42,671 nucleotides of DNA from assembly GCA_945827635.1 (NCBI GenBank), contig CALZOG010000008.1, forward strand, positions 1 to 42,671, written 5' to 3'. Numbering within the stretch: the stretch's first letter is position 1; each line of letters begins with the position of its first letter. Positions 1 through 9,933 of the stretch are shown here, one piece after another. Source of the DNA: an uncultured Bacteroidales bacterium. Lineage in GTDB: Bacteria; Bacteroidota; Bacteroidia; Bacteroidales; Paludibacteraceae. The notes below the pieces were generated by a model. The model had not been told where the DNA came from and searched no databases. It saw nothing but the letters and a program-made list of their open reading frames with translations. Made by a program: the position numbers and the translations under genes.

Positions 1-1208
1 TTCACAATATTGAACGCATTATAGTATTTGTCCATATTGTGCTCAATGCGCATCAGCACGATCTCCTCGGCTTGTATGCCCAGGCGCTCAAGGTTGTCGT
101 ATAGCATCTGACGGGCTACCAGTGCCTCAGGCTTCTGCCAGATGTAACGGCAACCGGTCTTCACCAGCCACAACTGACGGTCGGGAGTGCAGTCTTTCAG
201 GTCTTTGCCTACCTCTTCGCCGTGCAACCATTTCTTCCAGCGGTTCGACTCATATACGCATTGCCACAGCACTTGTGTCATGTTACTCAGCTGAGCTACC
301 TTGCCTTCGGCGAACAGTTTCTTCTCCACTTCCTCAAGTTCTGCAAGTGCGTCATACTCGTTCATCGTGAACTCCGGACCAACATTGGCGGCGCCCATGC
401 CTGCCTTCGGATAATCCTCGGGATTCTCTACATCATCGCTGTAGTGACCTTTGATATAACTGCCGTACGGACGAACCTTCGCGGTCAGTTCGCGGGCTAC
501 CTGCGGGTCAAAGAATGTGGTGTGAAGGTCTGTACCTACCTTACCCACTATGAAGCAAGGCCAAATATCGTCCAAACCAACCTCATGCAATCCGGCTTTC
601 AGTCCCTCCAGGAACGTGTCGAACGTCTTCTCGTCTGCCAGACCGCCGTGTACTTCCTCTGTACCTACCTCATAACTGATAGGAGCAATGTTGTGTGCCT
701 TGCGGAAATCCTCTGCATGCTTGATCAGCTCCACCGTACGCTTAACCACTACGTGGATATCAATAATCTCGCCTTTCGGCAGGAAAATATCTACGGTCGG
801 GTCAACGTGAATCAGGTCATAGCCAGCAAGAATTGCTGCCTCGTAGCTCTTCTTCACGCCGTTCATGGCACGCTCGGTATCCCAACGCTCTATGCTCTGT
901 TTGTCTTTCAACCACGGACCGCCATGGTCGATTGCTACTACGTACGGACCGGTATAGTTCACAGCAGCTGCCTCACGTGCTAAGATCTTGGTGAACTCGG
1001 CCTGCGTCATGCCGGTATATCCGCCGTCACAATCCACTTGGTTCAGTGTCGTTGCGAAGTATATCGGTGAGTTGTTACGTTTCGCTGCGCGGAACGATGC
1101 CTTGATTACTGACAAGGAGTTCGGGCACGCTGCAAACAGTGTCATAGGAACTCCGGTTGCTTTTTTCCTTTCCTCCATCACGCGGAGGATGTTCTCTGTC
1201 TTTGCCAT
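1..1208 (-). CDS. kbaZ: D-tagatose-bisphosphate aldolase class II non-catalytic subunit-like (KbaZ/GatZ family), 3' end truncated by window
   Basis: Complement reads MAKTENILRVMEERKKATGVPMTLFAACPNSLSVIKASFRAAKRNNSPIY...VAIDHGGPWLKDKQSIERW...; open through window edge, so absent from ORF track; adjacent to agaS-like gene. Confidence 0.8.
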   Translation of the reverse strand, partial: MAKTENILRVMEERKKATGVPMTLFAACPNSLSVIKASFRAAKRNNSPIYFATTLNQVDCDGGYTGMTQAEFTKILAREAAAVNYTGPYVVAIDHGGPWLKDKQSIERWDTERAMNGVKKSYEAAILAGYDLIHVDPTVDIFLPKGEIIDIHVVVKRTVELIKHAEDFRKAHNIAPISYEVGTEEVHGGLADEKTFDTFLEGLKAGLHEVGLDDIWPCFIVGKVGTDLHTTFFDPQVARELTAKVRPYGSYIKGHYSDDVENPEDYPKAGMGAANVGPEFTMNEYDALAELEEVEKKLFAEGKVAQLSNMTQVLWQCVYESNRWKKWLHGEEVGKDLKDCTPDRQLWLVKTGCRYIWQKPEALVARQMLYDNLERLGIQAEEIVLMRIEHNMDKYYNAFNIV

Positions 1209-1263
1209 ATTGTTTTGTTCTTTTGGTTTTCAGTATTTATCAGCCAAGTTTGGCTGATTTCTT

Positions 1264-2382
1264 TTATTCGTAGATGGTGACCCCTTCCACCACTCTGTGG
1301 ATGTTACCGCTCACACTCGGGGTATCGGGGTTCAGCCCGTGCGCTTTCGAGGCATAGAAGCCCAACAACTGACCTACCAGCACGTACGGCACTACGCCAT
1401 AGAAATCGGTCTCTGCCTTACTGTAGGGCATCTTCACCACAAGGTCTGCCTTCACCTCAGGCATCTCAGGATCACGCCCCGAGATCACAATCACCTGTGC
1501 TACAGGCGTGTTGTTACCATCCACCTGACGGATTAGATCGCGCTCATAACGCATCACGTTCTCCTCGTCTGTCATCAGATACACAACGATCGACTTGTCG
1601 TTTACCACCGCTTTTGGGCCGTGACGGAAACCTAAGAACGAATCGAACTTGCATACAACCGCACCGTCCGTCAGCTCCTGAACTTTCAGGTGACACTCCT
1701 CAGCGATGCCTTTCAAGGCGCCCGATCCAAGGAACACACCGCGCTCGAACTTGCGCTCGGCTATAGCTTTCAGCTTCTCTTCGTACTCGGCAATCACAAC
1801 CTCAGCGTTCTTCGCTGTCTTCTCTACTTTCTCTGCATCGTTCTCCAGACAATCAATGTGCCCCAACATCAGGCAGGTCAGCAGCATTGTTGAGAACGAA
1901 CTCGTCATTGCCAGGCTCTTGTCATCGGTCTCTTCCGGCAACAGCAGCAGAAGAATATTGTCCTTACCTGCGGCTTGCTGTGCTAACTTGCCGTTCTTGT
2001 TGCAGGTTATATATACGTGTGCCACGTTCTTGCACAGTTTGTTCGCGAGGTTCACTGCACCCACGCTCTCGGGGCTGTTACCCGAACGGGCAAAACTGAT
2101 CAGCAGCAACGGACGTTCTTTGTCCAGCAGATACTCCGAGTGAGTGATCAGATCCGTTGTCGGAACGCTGCGAACGTTACGCCACATCCCGCGCATCACC
2201 GGGTATATTGCATCGCCGATGAATGCCGACGTACCTGCACCTGTCAGCACTACATCTGTGTCGGGAGTTAGGTACTTGTGCATGAATGCACTGATCTCTG
2301 CCTTTGCATTTAGCAGGGCTTGCAACTCTTTGCGCCACATGGCGGGCTGCTGATGAATCTCGTTAAACGTGAAATTGTTCAT
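1264..2382 (-). CDS. agaS: SIS-domain sugar isomerase/deaminase, AgaS-like
   Basis: 372 aa; SIS signatures VVLTGAGTSAFIGDA, LLISFARSGNSPESVGAV, CKFDSFLGFRHGPKAVV. Confidence 0.85.
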   Translation of the reverse strand: MNNFTFNEIHQQPAMWRKELQALLNAKAEISAFMHKYLTPDTDVVLTGAGTSAFIGDAIYPVMRGMWRNVRSVPTTDLITHSEYLLDKERPLLLISFARSGNSPESVGAVNLANKLCKNVAHVYITCNKNGKLAQQAAGKDNILLLLLPEETDDKSLAMTSSFSTMLLTCLMLGHIDCLENDAEKVEKTAKNAEVVIAEYEEKLKAIAERKFERGVFLGSGALKGIAEECHLKVQELTDGAVVCKFDSFLGFRHGPKAVVNDKSIVVYLMTDEENVMRYERDLIRQVDGNNTPVAQVIVISGRDPEMPEVKADLVVKMPYSKAETDFYGVVPYVLVGQLLGFYASKAHGLNPDTPSVSGNIHRVVEGVTIYE

Positions 2383-2867
2383 AATCGTTGTATTTTAAAG
2401 TTAATGATGTCTTTCTGTTTTTCACTTATCTCCTCTTTTCCCCCTTCCATTTCCCTCTCTTTTTCTCCCTTCCCTTTAGATGGAGAATTGCCTCGGCTTG
2501 GCAATTCGAACGGGAAGAGCAGCGGAGAGCGTCGCTCTGCCCCAGATATGGGTCGGGGGTAGGCTTCCTTCTTTATCACGCTGCAAAATTACAAAATTTT
2601 GTTGATATTTCGAAAGTATTTCGTATGCTCTTTAGCATGTTTTCGAAACAATTCGCCATAACAACGCATATTTCAACCACTTACACGTTTCACTTGTCAT
2701 TTCGTAACCTTTCGAAAAATTCCGCCCTTTCCTTGCCATCATTTCCGTATTATCTGCATTATCCGTACAGTTTTATTCCCTGTTTCCTTGTTTCCCATGC
2801 ATTCCGTGCGTTCCGTGTTCTCCGTACAGATTTTCACCGAGTTTTTACGAATATTTTTCGGTATTTT

Positions 2868-2922
2868 AGTAGGTGATTAGTAGGTGAATAGTAGGTGAAT
2901 AGTAGGTCATTACATGGTGATT
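2868..2922. repeat. 11-bp tandem repeat AGTAGGTGAAT x4-5
   Basis: agtaggtgatt agtaggtgaat agtaggtgaat agtaggtcatt acatggtgatt. Confidence 0.93.
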
Positions 2923-3134
2923 AAAGCAATCATTCCGCGAGCAACACCTTACGTCACTATATGCGCGCCCTATTTACGTGCCATTTTCGAGCCAATCCTA
3001 TACAATACACGACCTTTTACCGTACTCTCATCCTATTCTCATCCCTCTTTCCTGTCTCGAAAATTGTTAGCAATTGTTGTTAATTGTTGACTGACTAAAC
3101 TCTCCATTGTTGACTTTGACCAACCCTTATTGCA

Positions 3135-3213
3135 TGGGATTTTTGGGATTTTCTCATTTCGCACAAATGATTACTAATCAGTTACGATGCCGCTCAAAAT
3201 CCCAAAAATCCCA
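3135..3213. repeat. 18-bp perfect inverted repeat with 43-nt spacer
   Basis: TGGGATTTTTGGGATTTT (3135-3152) and AAAATCCCAAAAATCCCA (3196-3213). Confidence 0.92.
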
Positions 3214-3520
3214 CATCATTTATCCGCAGATGGGTGCGAATATCCGACCATAGCAAATTTGCTGCAGTCAGCCTCTTTACATCCGCCATTAAGCCGTGTG
3301 GCATCCGACTATTCTGCTCATCAAGTGTTCTGTGTCCGGCGCTTCCAACGCCGGATATTTCCGAAACGTTACGAAATTCGAAACACCACATTTCCCTGCA
3401 ACACCGCAACTTCCGCACCACGCTGATTTTCAGTCACTTTCGTGTCAATCGATAATTTTTCCGCTATTTTTATGTTTCATAACATTATATGTTGTACGCG
3501 CGTATATGAAATATTTTTCG

Positions 3521-3528
3521 TAACTTTG
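3521..3528 (+). promoter_or_regulatory. Bacteroidetes -7 box TAACTTTG upstream of secreted beta-helix gene
   Basis: TAnnTTTG match about 100 bp upstream of ATG 3632; -33 element poorly spaced. Confidence 0.5.
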
Positions 3529-3631
3529 CACTGTTTTTACGGCCTTAATCTGCCCGAAACATCTCAAAAACACATTAAAAAGCACATAAAAAACACATCT
3601 CATACACGTAAATTTTTAAAACCACAATATT

Positions 3632-6121
3632 ATGAAAAAACTATTCTTTTTTGTCCCCGCATTACTGCTTTCGCTCCTCGCGAATGCCGCAGTGATTAAC
3701 ATTAACACCTCCACACCGAACGCGGTGCAGGCGGCACTCAATAGTGCAGCAAGCGGTGACGAAATCGTTATGGCTGCTGGCATCTACGAAGAGTCAGGTA
3801 ATTATCTTGCATTTACAGGCAAGGAGCTTACAGTTCGTGCAGCTGAAGGTGCTGAAGTTATTATTAAAACTGTTTGCCCTGTTCGTTTAAAAGAAGGTGC
3901 TAAAGCTGAGTTTATCAACATTAAATTTGATTGTAGTACAATTGGTAGTTACGAACAAGTTATCGTAGCTGCGGATGATACAGACAACAAACGTGTTATA
4001 CTCACCGGATGTGAATTCTATGGCTGGGAGAAAAACAAAGCCATGATTCAAGCTACATCCAGCAGAAGACTGGCTGCGGTTACGATTAACAATTGCTATT
4101 TCCATAATTGTATGAAGAGTGTTGTCTTTATTGAGAACACCAATGCAATTGATTTGAGTATTACGAATTCGACTTTCGCAAACATTTCTACGGATGCTTC
4201 CTCTTTCTGGGCTGGTGTTATTGATAGTCGTGCTACTACTGGTTCTATACTTGTTGACCATTGCACTTTCTACAATGTGCAGGCAATGAGTACTGACTAT
4301 GCTGCTATTGGTAAATGCGCTACCCCGGGCACTATCGTTTCCAACTGTATTTTTGCGATGCCGACAGCAGTGGATGGTGTTCGAGCTATCCACGATGTAG
4401 CACAAGCAAACAACTGTCTCACCTTTAATTATCTTAAAGATTCCGGTAAAGGTATCCATGACGATGTTACTAAAAACAATTGTATCTTTGCCGACCCGCT
4501 CTTCACAGACGCAGCCAATGGCGATCTCTCTCTTGCTGGCAACTGGGTTACGATGGCTCTCTCTCCCGCTCGTGGTGCTGCTACCGACGGTTCTGACCTC
4601 GGCGACCCGCGCTGGTACACAGCAGAAACGCTGCCTTCAACAGATTTCGCTTCTCCCGGATATTTCTTTGACGGCACTCATGCACAATTGGTCGGAAATA
4701 TTCGTCTGAATGCAAGCAACTATATTGAGTACTATGATAACAATCCTTCAGGTACTGCCACATGGAAAATTCATGCCACAAAAGCATGCGCTTTACAGGC
4801 CACGTTGAACATGGAAAGTTCAACAAGCAATCATAAATTTACGATTGAAGTGCTTGACTCCGAGGGCGCAGTTGTTGGAAGCGTCGCTGAAGTTAGCGGA
4901 AACAAGACTCTCGGCGACATAGAATTATCCGGCAAAATTATTATTCCTGCAGCCGGCGACTACACAATACGATTAACTAGCATTCCATGGACAACAGTAG
5001 TAATCAAAGGCATCACTCTCATGAATTCCGGAAAAGCGTTCACAGAAATACCGGGCACGCTCGATCCGTATGATGCAAACACTTCGGCCGCAGCGTACGC
5101 CGCAGCTGACGGATTGCACTTTGCCGAGAATCCCAGCAGCCACAACATTGCCACTGAATGGGCATCGTGGAAAGTGCGCGCTGCAGAAGATGGAACATTC
5201 TTGTTCACAATGAACGTAACAAGCACAGATGGGCAGAGCTACAAGATTACCATCTACGATAACGAAGATAACGTAATTGATTACTACGCATCAAATAGTT
5301 TGGGAAGTGGAGACAAATCAATTGCACAGTACTTCTACCTCGAAGCAGGCGACTACACCGTAAAAGTGCAACCTACCTATAATTGGTCGCACGGCTACAT
5401 GAAGAGCCTCGTGGTTACCGAACCCGCAGACCTTCTCGTGATTGACGAAAATGCAGCGAATAATGACTACTTAACAGCACATCTTGACGAAACAGCCAAT
5501 ATTCAAATCACCCGTACTTTACTTCCTGGAATGTACAACACCATTTGCCTGCCGTTCCCTGTTAACTCAATTGCACAATTACAAAATGCATTAGGCTGTG
5601 AAGTTGAGCTTCTGAAGATGTCTAACGCTGTGATTGAAGAAGGCGGTTTTGTTCTTACACTTACTTTCACAACTGACGGTTCAATGTATCAAGGTTCGCC
5701 ATATCTCATCAAGCCTGCTAAGAAAGTGGTTAACCCTGTATTCAAGGATGTTACAATCAAAGCAACTACTGCAGGCAGCAGACATATTAACGAGACATAT
5801 TGTATCGGCACGCTCATCTCCTCTGAAGTTCCTGCCGGTGCAAACAACCTTTTCCTTGGCTCGGAGAACAAACTCTATTTCTCCAACGCAGCAACGCCTA
5901 TCAAAGGTATGCGCGCTTATTTCCGAATTGACGAATCTGTCCCTGCACCTTCACGCGCACGCATAGTTGCACACGAAGAAGTTGTAACAGAGGTGGAATT
6001 AGTAAACGGCACTTTGCCTGATACTTTCGGTAACAAGGCTGTCAAACGGATCGACAACGGACAACTTCTTATCATCCGCAACGGCGCATACTACAATGTA
6101 ATGGGGCAAATTGTGAAATAA
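3632..6121 (+). CDS. Secreted right-handed beta-helix (DUF4957/chondroitinase-B-like) protein with C-terminal tag
   Basis: 829 aa; signal peptide MKKLFFFVPALLLSLLANA; beta-helix-like repeats; C-term KRIDNGQLLIIRNGAYYNVMGQIVK. Confidence 0.75.
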   Translation: MKKLFFFVPALLLSLLANAAVININTSTPNAVQAALNSAASGDEIVMAAGIYEESGNYLAFTGKELTVRAAEGAEVIIKTVCPVRLKEGAKAEFINIKFDCSTIGSYEQVIVAADDTDNKRVILTGCEFYGWEKNKAMIQATSSRRLAAVTINNCYFHNCMKSVVFIENTNAIDLSITNSTFANISTDASSFWAGVIDSRATTGSILVDHCTFYNVQAMSTDYAAIGKCATPGTIVSNCIFAMPTAVDGVRAIHDVAQANNCLTFNYLKDSGKGIHDDVTKNNCIFADPLFTDAANGDLSLAGNWVTMALSPARGAATDGSDLGDPRWYTAETLPSTDFASPGYFFDGTHAQLVGNIRLNASNYIEYYDNNPSGTATWKIHATKACALQATLNMESSTSNHKFTIEVLDSEGAVVGSVAEVSGNKTLGDIELSGKIIIPAAGDYTIRLTSIPWTTVVIKGITLMNSGKAFTEIPGTLDPYDANTSAAAYAAADGLHFAENPSSHNIATEWASWKVRAAEDGTFLFTMNVTSTDGQSYKITIYDNEDNVIDYYASNSLGSGDKSIAQYFYLEAGDYTVKVQPTYNWSHGYMKSLVVTEPADLLVIDENAANNDYLTAHLDETANIQITRTLLPGMYNTICLPFPVNSIAQLQNALGCEVELLKMSNAVIEEGGFVLTLTFTTDGSMYQGSPYLIKPAKKVVNPVFKDVTIKATTAGSRHINETYCIGTLISSEVPAGANNLFLGSENKLYFSNAATPIKGMRAYFRIDESVPAPSRARIVAHEEVVTEVELVNGTLPDTFGNKAVKRIDNGQLLIIRNGAYYNVMGQIVK

Positions 6122-6158
6122 CTTCGATTCCTACATCAATCTATTGTTTAACACTAAA

Positions 6159-6314
6159 ATGAATACGAATATGAAAAAGCAATATATTCAACCGGCAACG
6201 ATGTATCAATCGATGAGCTTCATCAGTAATATTTGCGTAGGTTCCGTTCATGGTAATGCTCTCCTGTTCGGTGGCAATGTCAGTGAAAGTCCTACACCCA
6301 TCGAACCGATGTAA
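6159..6314 (+). CDS. Small protein (51 aa, or 47 aa from ATG 6171)
   Basis: Read from sequence: MNTNMKKQYIQPATMYQSMSFISNICVGSVHGNALLFGGNVSESPTPIEPM*; MKK-Y-QP start resembles short Bacteroidales peptides; below the 60-aa cutoff of the ORF track. Confidence 0.55.
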   Translation: MNTNMKKQYIQPATMYQSMSFISNICVGSVHGNALLFGGNVSESPTPIEPM

Positions 6315-6418
6315 AACCCTACTCTCGCCTATAGGCGACACAAGCAATATAGGTGGTGCGCCTCTGGTTAACCCCCTATATTTATCACTACCAGCATTTA
6401 GATTATTTGCCCTATACC

Positions 6419-9400
6419 ATGAACAAGTTTTTATCCTCTCTGTTTGCGGCACTTCTTTGCATAGCCGCACTTAATGCAGCCACTATCAACGTTTCCCCGG
6501 GTTCGGGAACGCTGAAAACTGCAGTAACCAACGCCACAGCCGGTGACATCCTCATTCTCGCTGACGGCGAGTACTCCGAGTCTTCGCTCAAACCAACCGT
6601 AGCACTTACCATCAAGGCGGCAAACGGCGCAAAACCCGTAATCAAGCTATCCAGCCGCTTCGAAGTGAAGGCGGACTTCACCATCCAAGGCGTTACGATT
6701 GAGAGTACCGGCGAAGCCATACGTATGGTGCCCGGCAACTCGGCGTACAACGTGACAGTGACAGATTGTCAACTCAGCGGCTGTCCCTCGTACTTCATCC
6801 GCGCATATAACACCGAACAGTCTGCACCGTACATCAACACCCTGACGATCGACAACTGCCTCTTCCTGATGGGTACTGAAGCCGCCAACACCGCGCGCGC
6901 CGTTGCGGCTACCAAAGCACCTGTACAACTCCGTAGCCTGCTTGTCCGCAACAGCACTTTCAATGGCGGCGCACAGGGCACAGGACGTATGATCTACCTG
7001 CACGCCGGAAACGAGGACACCGCTATACCTCTGGAAGGCACCTGCCTGATTGACCACTGCACGTTCTATAACAGCACCGACACACGAGGCGTCTATCTGG
7101 CAAACATCAACGGTGCTCACGTCACCAACTGCATCTTCATGAACACCGAAGAACGCTTCGGTGCTGTCAGTTATGCCCTGTATGGCGCTAACTCAAAGAT
7201 CGAAAACAGCCTGTGCTGCAATGCGCCAATCAAGTTAAGCTCAGGCGCTATTCAGAGCAACGGCATCAATCGTAACCCGTACTTCGTTGATGCCAATGCC
7301 GGCAACTTCCAGCTCTACAAGAATAGTCCCGCCGTTGGCGCCGCTACCGACGGTAGCAATCTCGGAGACCCACGTTGGGGCGTATCCGCCGAGTCACACG
7401 ACAGCAGCAGTGACCCGTATATCCCGTACAAACAGCCGTACTCCATGTCACCGACCACGAACTCCGTAAAGGTGCTCTGGCAAATGAACGAAGAGACCGA
7501 ACCAACCGATGCACTCGTGTATTACGGCACAGACCCTAACAACCTCAATCAGCAAATTCAAACCAACAGCGGCTGGAACGTAGCCGGCGAAGGCTATGTA
7601 CACGTTGTCACACTCACCGACCTGCAACCCGACACCCGCTACTATTTCACCATTGGCGCAAGTGCCACACGCCGCTTTGACAAGATCAGCAGCACCAAAA
7701 CAGCACCCGAGCCCGGCACAGCCTACCGCATATTCACCATCAGCGACATCCACGGCAATGCGCGCAACAACTGGTCGAACATGCAAGATTTCATCTGCAA
7801 CCTCAATTGCGACATTGCACTCATGAACGGCGACTTCGTCAGCAGCAAGGGCAACGACCGAAACTGGAACAACTATTTCTTCACGCCCGGTGCACAGTTC
7901 TTGAGCCAAGTGCCCGTTATGTCTTCTTCCGGCAACCATGAGACAGGCGATCCGTTCACTTTCCGCTGGTCGTCGTTCTACGATTATTTCCATCAGTTCC
8001 CGCACGAGGGCATATCCGAAGGCGACACCATTGACCCGCGCGGCGAGGCATACTTCCATTTCACTTACGGCAACGCCGACATAATCATGCTCAACCTCAA
8101 CGGTGACCCGTCCAGCCCGCATTTCCTGCCGGGAAGCAAGCAGTACCACTGGGCAGACTCTATCCTCGGCACCTGCACACGCCCGTGGATAATCATCTGC
8201 CACCATGTGGGCGTTCACACCACAGGCTATCACGGTCAGTGGGCGGACGAGCCGCGGCAGATGGGTGCACTATTTGAGAAACATGCGGCATTAGGCAAAC
8301 GTATCATCTCCCTCTCCGGCGACGACCATTCGTTTGAACATTTGTACAAGGATGGTGTGCATTACGTGCGCCCGGGCTGCGGACGCGATGCCAACTACAG
8401 CCAGCAAAAGCAACTCAAGGACTTCAAATACTCCATGTTCTACAAGCAGATCTCCTGCTTCTCCACCCTCGACATGGCTGCCGATGCCTCAACCATTGCA
8501 CTCACCGCCTACGACTCAGTGGGTAATATCTTCTACACCTATAACTTCCTGCACGACGGCGAAGTGATCAATCCCTCGGTGAACTTCACCGCTCCGACTA
8601 AGAAAATCGGAGTGGAAGATTCAATCACTCTTCGTTGGTTCACATTCGATCCAGCTGGCGATGCCAAAGTGTCGTTCTACTACTCGCAAACAGCCGGTGC
8701 TACTGACATTACCGCCATGACACCCATCGTAACCGACCTATCCGGCAAGGATGAGAAATATGTTTGGCACACACGCGACATCTACCCGAAAGGTGATTAC
8801 TACATTTACGCTGTTATCACTTCCGGTGGCAAGAGCTTCATGGGCGGCAACACAGCCGAAGTCACACTATTGGAGGACACCACACCACCGCCTGCACCAA
8901 CGGCACTTGGCGGATACAAGAACAACTGTCAGTACCACCTCACCTGGCGCAACCCTACCCATCTGGTGCATCTCGACAATCTGCTTACTGATTTCAGTAG
9001 CGGCACGTCACCCGTCGAGACTGTGGGCGATGAAGGCGCAACAATGGACGTCAGCATAGCTGACAGTGCACTCAAATGCGACTATAGCCTAACCAAAGCA
9101 TGGGCTACCGCCTCGGCTGATTACGTGTTTGACTCTCCCGCAGATATGCACCGGACACCTATCCTAACCTTTCGTCTCAAAGGCAACGGCACAAACACCA
9201 GCCTGCGTATCGTGTGCAAGAATATCTCCGCCAATCACGAAGACTGGTGGTACACCGAGCAACTCACACTCTCCTATGCCGACTGGCAAACAGTAACACT
9301 GGACCTAACTACCCTGCAGGCATTCGATTGGTACAGCAACACCGATGATCACAATCGGCTGGAAGGCGTGGCACGTATCTCGTTCGGCGTATCAACCGGC

Positions 9401-9805
9401 GAGGCTGTGTCAGGCACATTCTGGCTGGACAACCTGCATCTGAGCGGTGACATCTATCCTGCGCCGGATTATGCACAAACGGTGATTATCCGCAAGGATA
9501 ATAGTTTTCCCTCCTCTCCTACCGACGGCACGGAGATCTACCGCGGCAAGGCGGAGACTTGCGCCGACCCGACAGCCATAGTAGGACAAATATACTTCTA
9601 TGCCGCCTTTGCCGCCGATGACCGCAATAACTGGTCAGACGCCGATGCCGGCGCACAGTGGAAATCAGAGAACGTACAAGAAGGTTCAGGGCTGAACATA
9701 CTAACAGGAACTCCAGAAATTTCACGGAAGTTCCTTCATAACGGGCACTTGTTTATCCGCCACTCGTCAGGCACATTCACCATGCTCGGGCAACGGAAAG
9801 ACTGA
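6419..9805 (+). CDS. Secreted beta-helix + fibronectin-III-like + calcineurin-like metallophosphoesterase, C-terminal tag
   Basis: 1128 aa from ATG 6419 (MNKFLSSLFAALLCIAALNA signal peptide); phosphoesterase motifs ISDIHGN, MNGDFV, SSGNHE, ICHHVGVHT, SGDDHSFEH; C-term LHNGHLFIRHSSGTFTMLGQRKD. Confidence 0.8.
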   Translation: MNKFLSSLFAALLCIAALNAATINVSPGSGTLKTAVTNATAGDILILADGEYSESSLKPTVALTIKAANGAKPVIKLSSRFEVKADFTIQGVTIESTGEAIRMVPGNSAYNVTVTDCQLSGCPSYFIRAYNTEQSAPYINTLTIDNCLFLMGTEAANTARAVAATKAPVQLRSLLVRNSTFNGGAQGTGRMIYLHAGNEDTAIPLEGTCLIDHCTFYNSTDTRGVYLANINGAHVTNCIFMNTEERFGAVSYALYGANSKIENSLCCNAPIKLSSGAIQSNGINRNPYFVDANAGNFQLYKNSPAVGAATDGSNLGDPRWGVSAESHDSSSDPYIPYKQPYSMSPTTNSVKVLWQMNEETEPTDALVYYGTDPNNLNQQIQTNSGWNVAGEGYVHVVTLTDLQPDTRYYFTIGASATRRFDKISSTKTAPEPGTAYRIFTISDIHGNARNNWSNMQDFICNLNCDIALMNGDFVSSKGNDRNWNNYFFTPGAQFLSQVPVMSSSGNHETGDPFTFRWSSFYDYFHQFPHEGISEGDTIDPRGEAYFHFTYGNADIIMLNLNGDPSSPHFLPGSKQYHWADSILGTCTRPWIIICHHVGVHTTGYHGQWADEPRQMGALFEKHAALGKRIISLSGDDHSFEHLYKDGVHYVRPGCGRDANYSQQKQLKDFKYSMFYKQISCFSTLDMAADASTIALTAYDSVGNIFYTYNFLHDGEVINPSVNFTAPTKKIGVEDSITLRWFTFDPAGDAKVSFYYSQTAGATDITAMTPIVTDLSGKDEKYVWHTRDIYPKGDYYIYAVITSGGKSFMGGNTAEVTLLEDTTPPPAPTALGGYKNNCQYHLTWRNPTHLVHLDNLLTDFSSGTSPVETVGDEGATMDVSIADSALKCDYSLTKAWATASADYVFDSPADMHRTPILTFRLKGNGTNTSLRIVCKNISANHEDWWYTEQLTLSYADWQTVTLDLTTLQAFDWYSNTDDHNRLEGVARISFGVSTGEAVSGTFWLDNLHLSGDIYPAPDYAQTVIIRKDNSFPSSPTDGTEIYRGKAETCADPTAIVGQIYFYAAFAADDRNNWSDADAGAQWKSENVQEGSGLNILTGTPEISRKFLHNGHLFIRHSSGTFTMLGQRKD

Positions 9806-9854
9806 ACAAGAAACAACGCAGAATAAAAATTCCTTGCATATTTATTGCAGAAAA

Positions 9855-9886
9855 TTTGCATATTTGCTTTTTTTTTCGTAACTTTG
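9855..9886 (+). promoter_or_regulatory. Promoter: TTTGCA, 20-bp spacer after TTTG, TAACTTTG
   Basis: TTTG 9855-9858, TAACTTTG 9879-9886, upstream of rfbA. Confidence 0.7.
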
Positions 9887-9933
9887 TGGGCGATTAGCTA
9901 TAATAACAAGATTATACCCAAACACCCCATACA

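Noticed and set aside
222-983. 253-aa plus-strand ORF
   Set aside because: Antisense to the kbaZ-like gene, which extends past the window edge and was missing from the ORF list.
2379-2579. 66-aa minus-strand ORF upstream of agaS
   Set aside because: Low-complexity (EAYPRPISGAERRSPLL...); better explained as a non-coding repeat element related to the btuB N-terminal segment.
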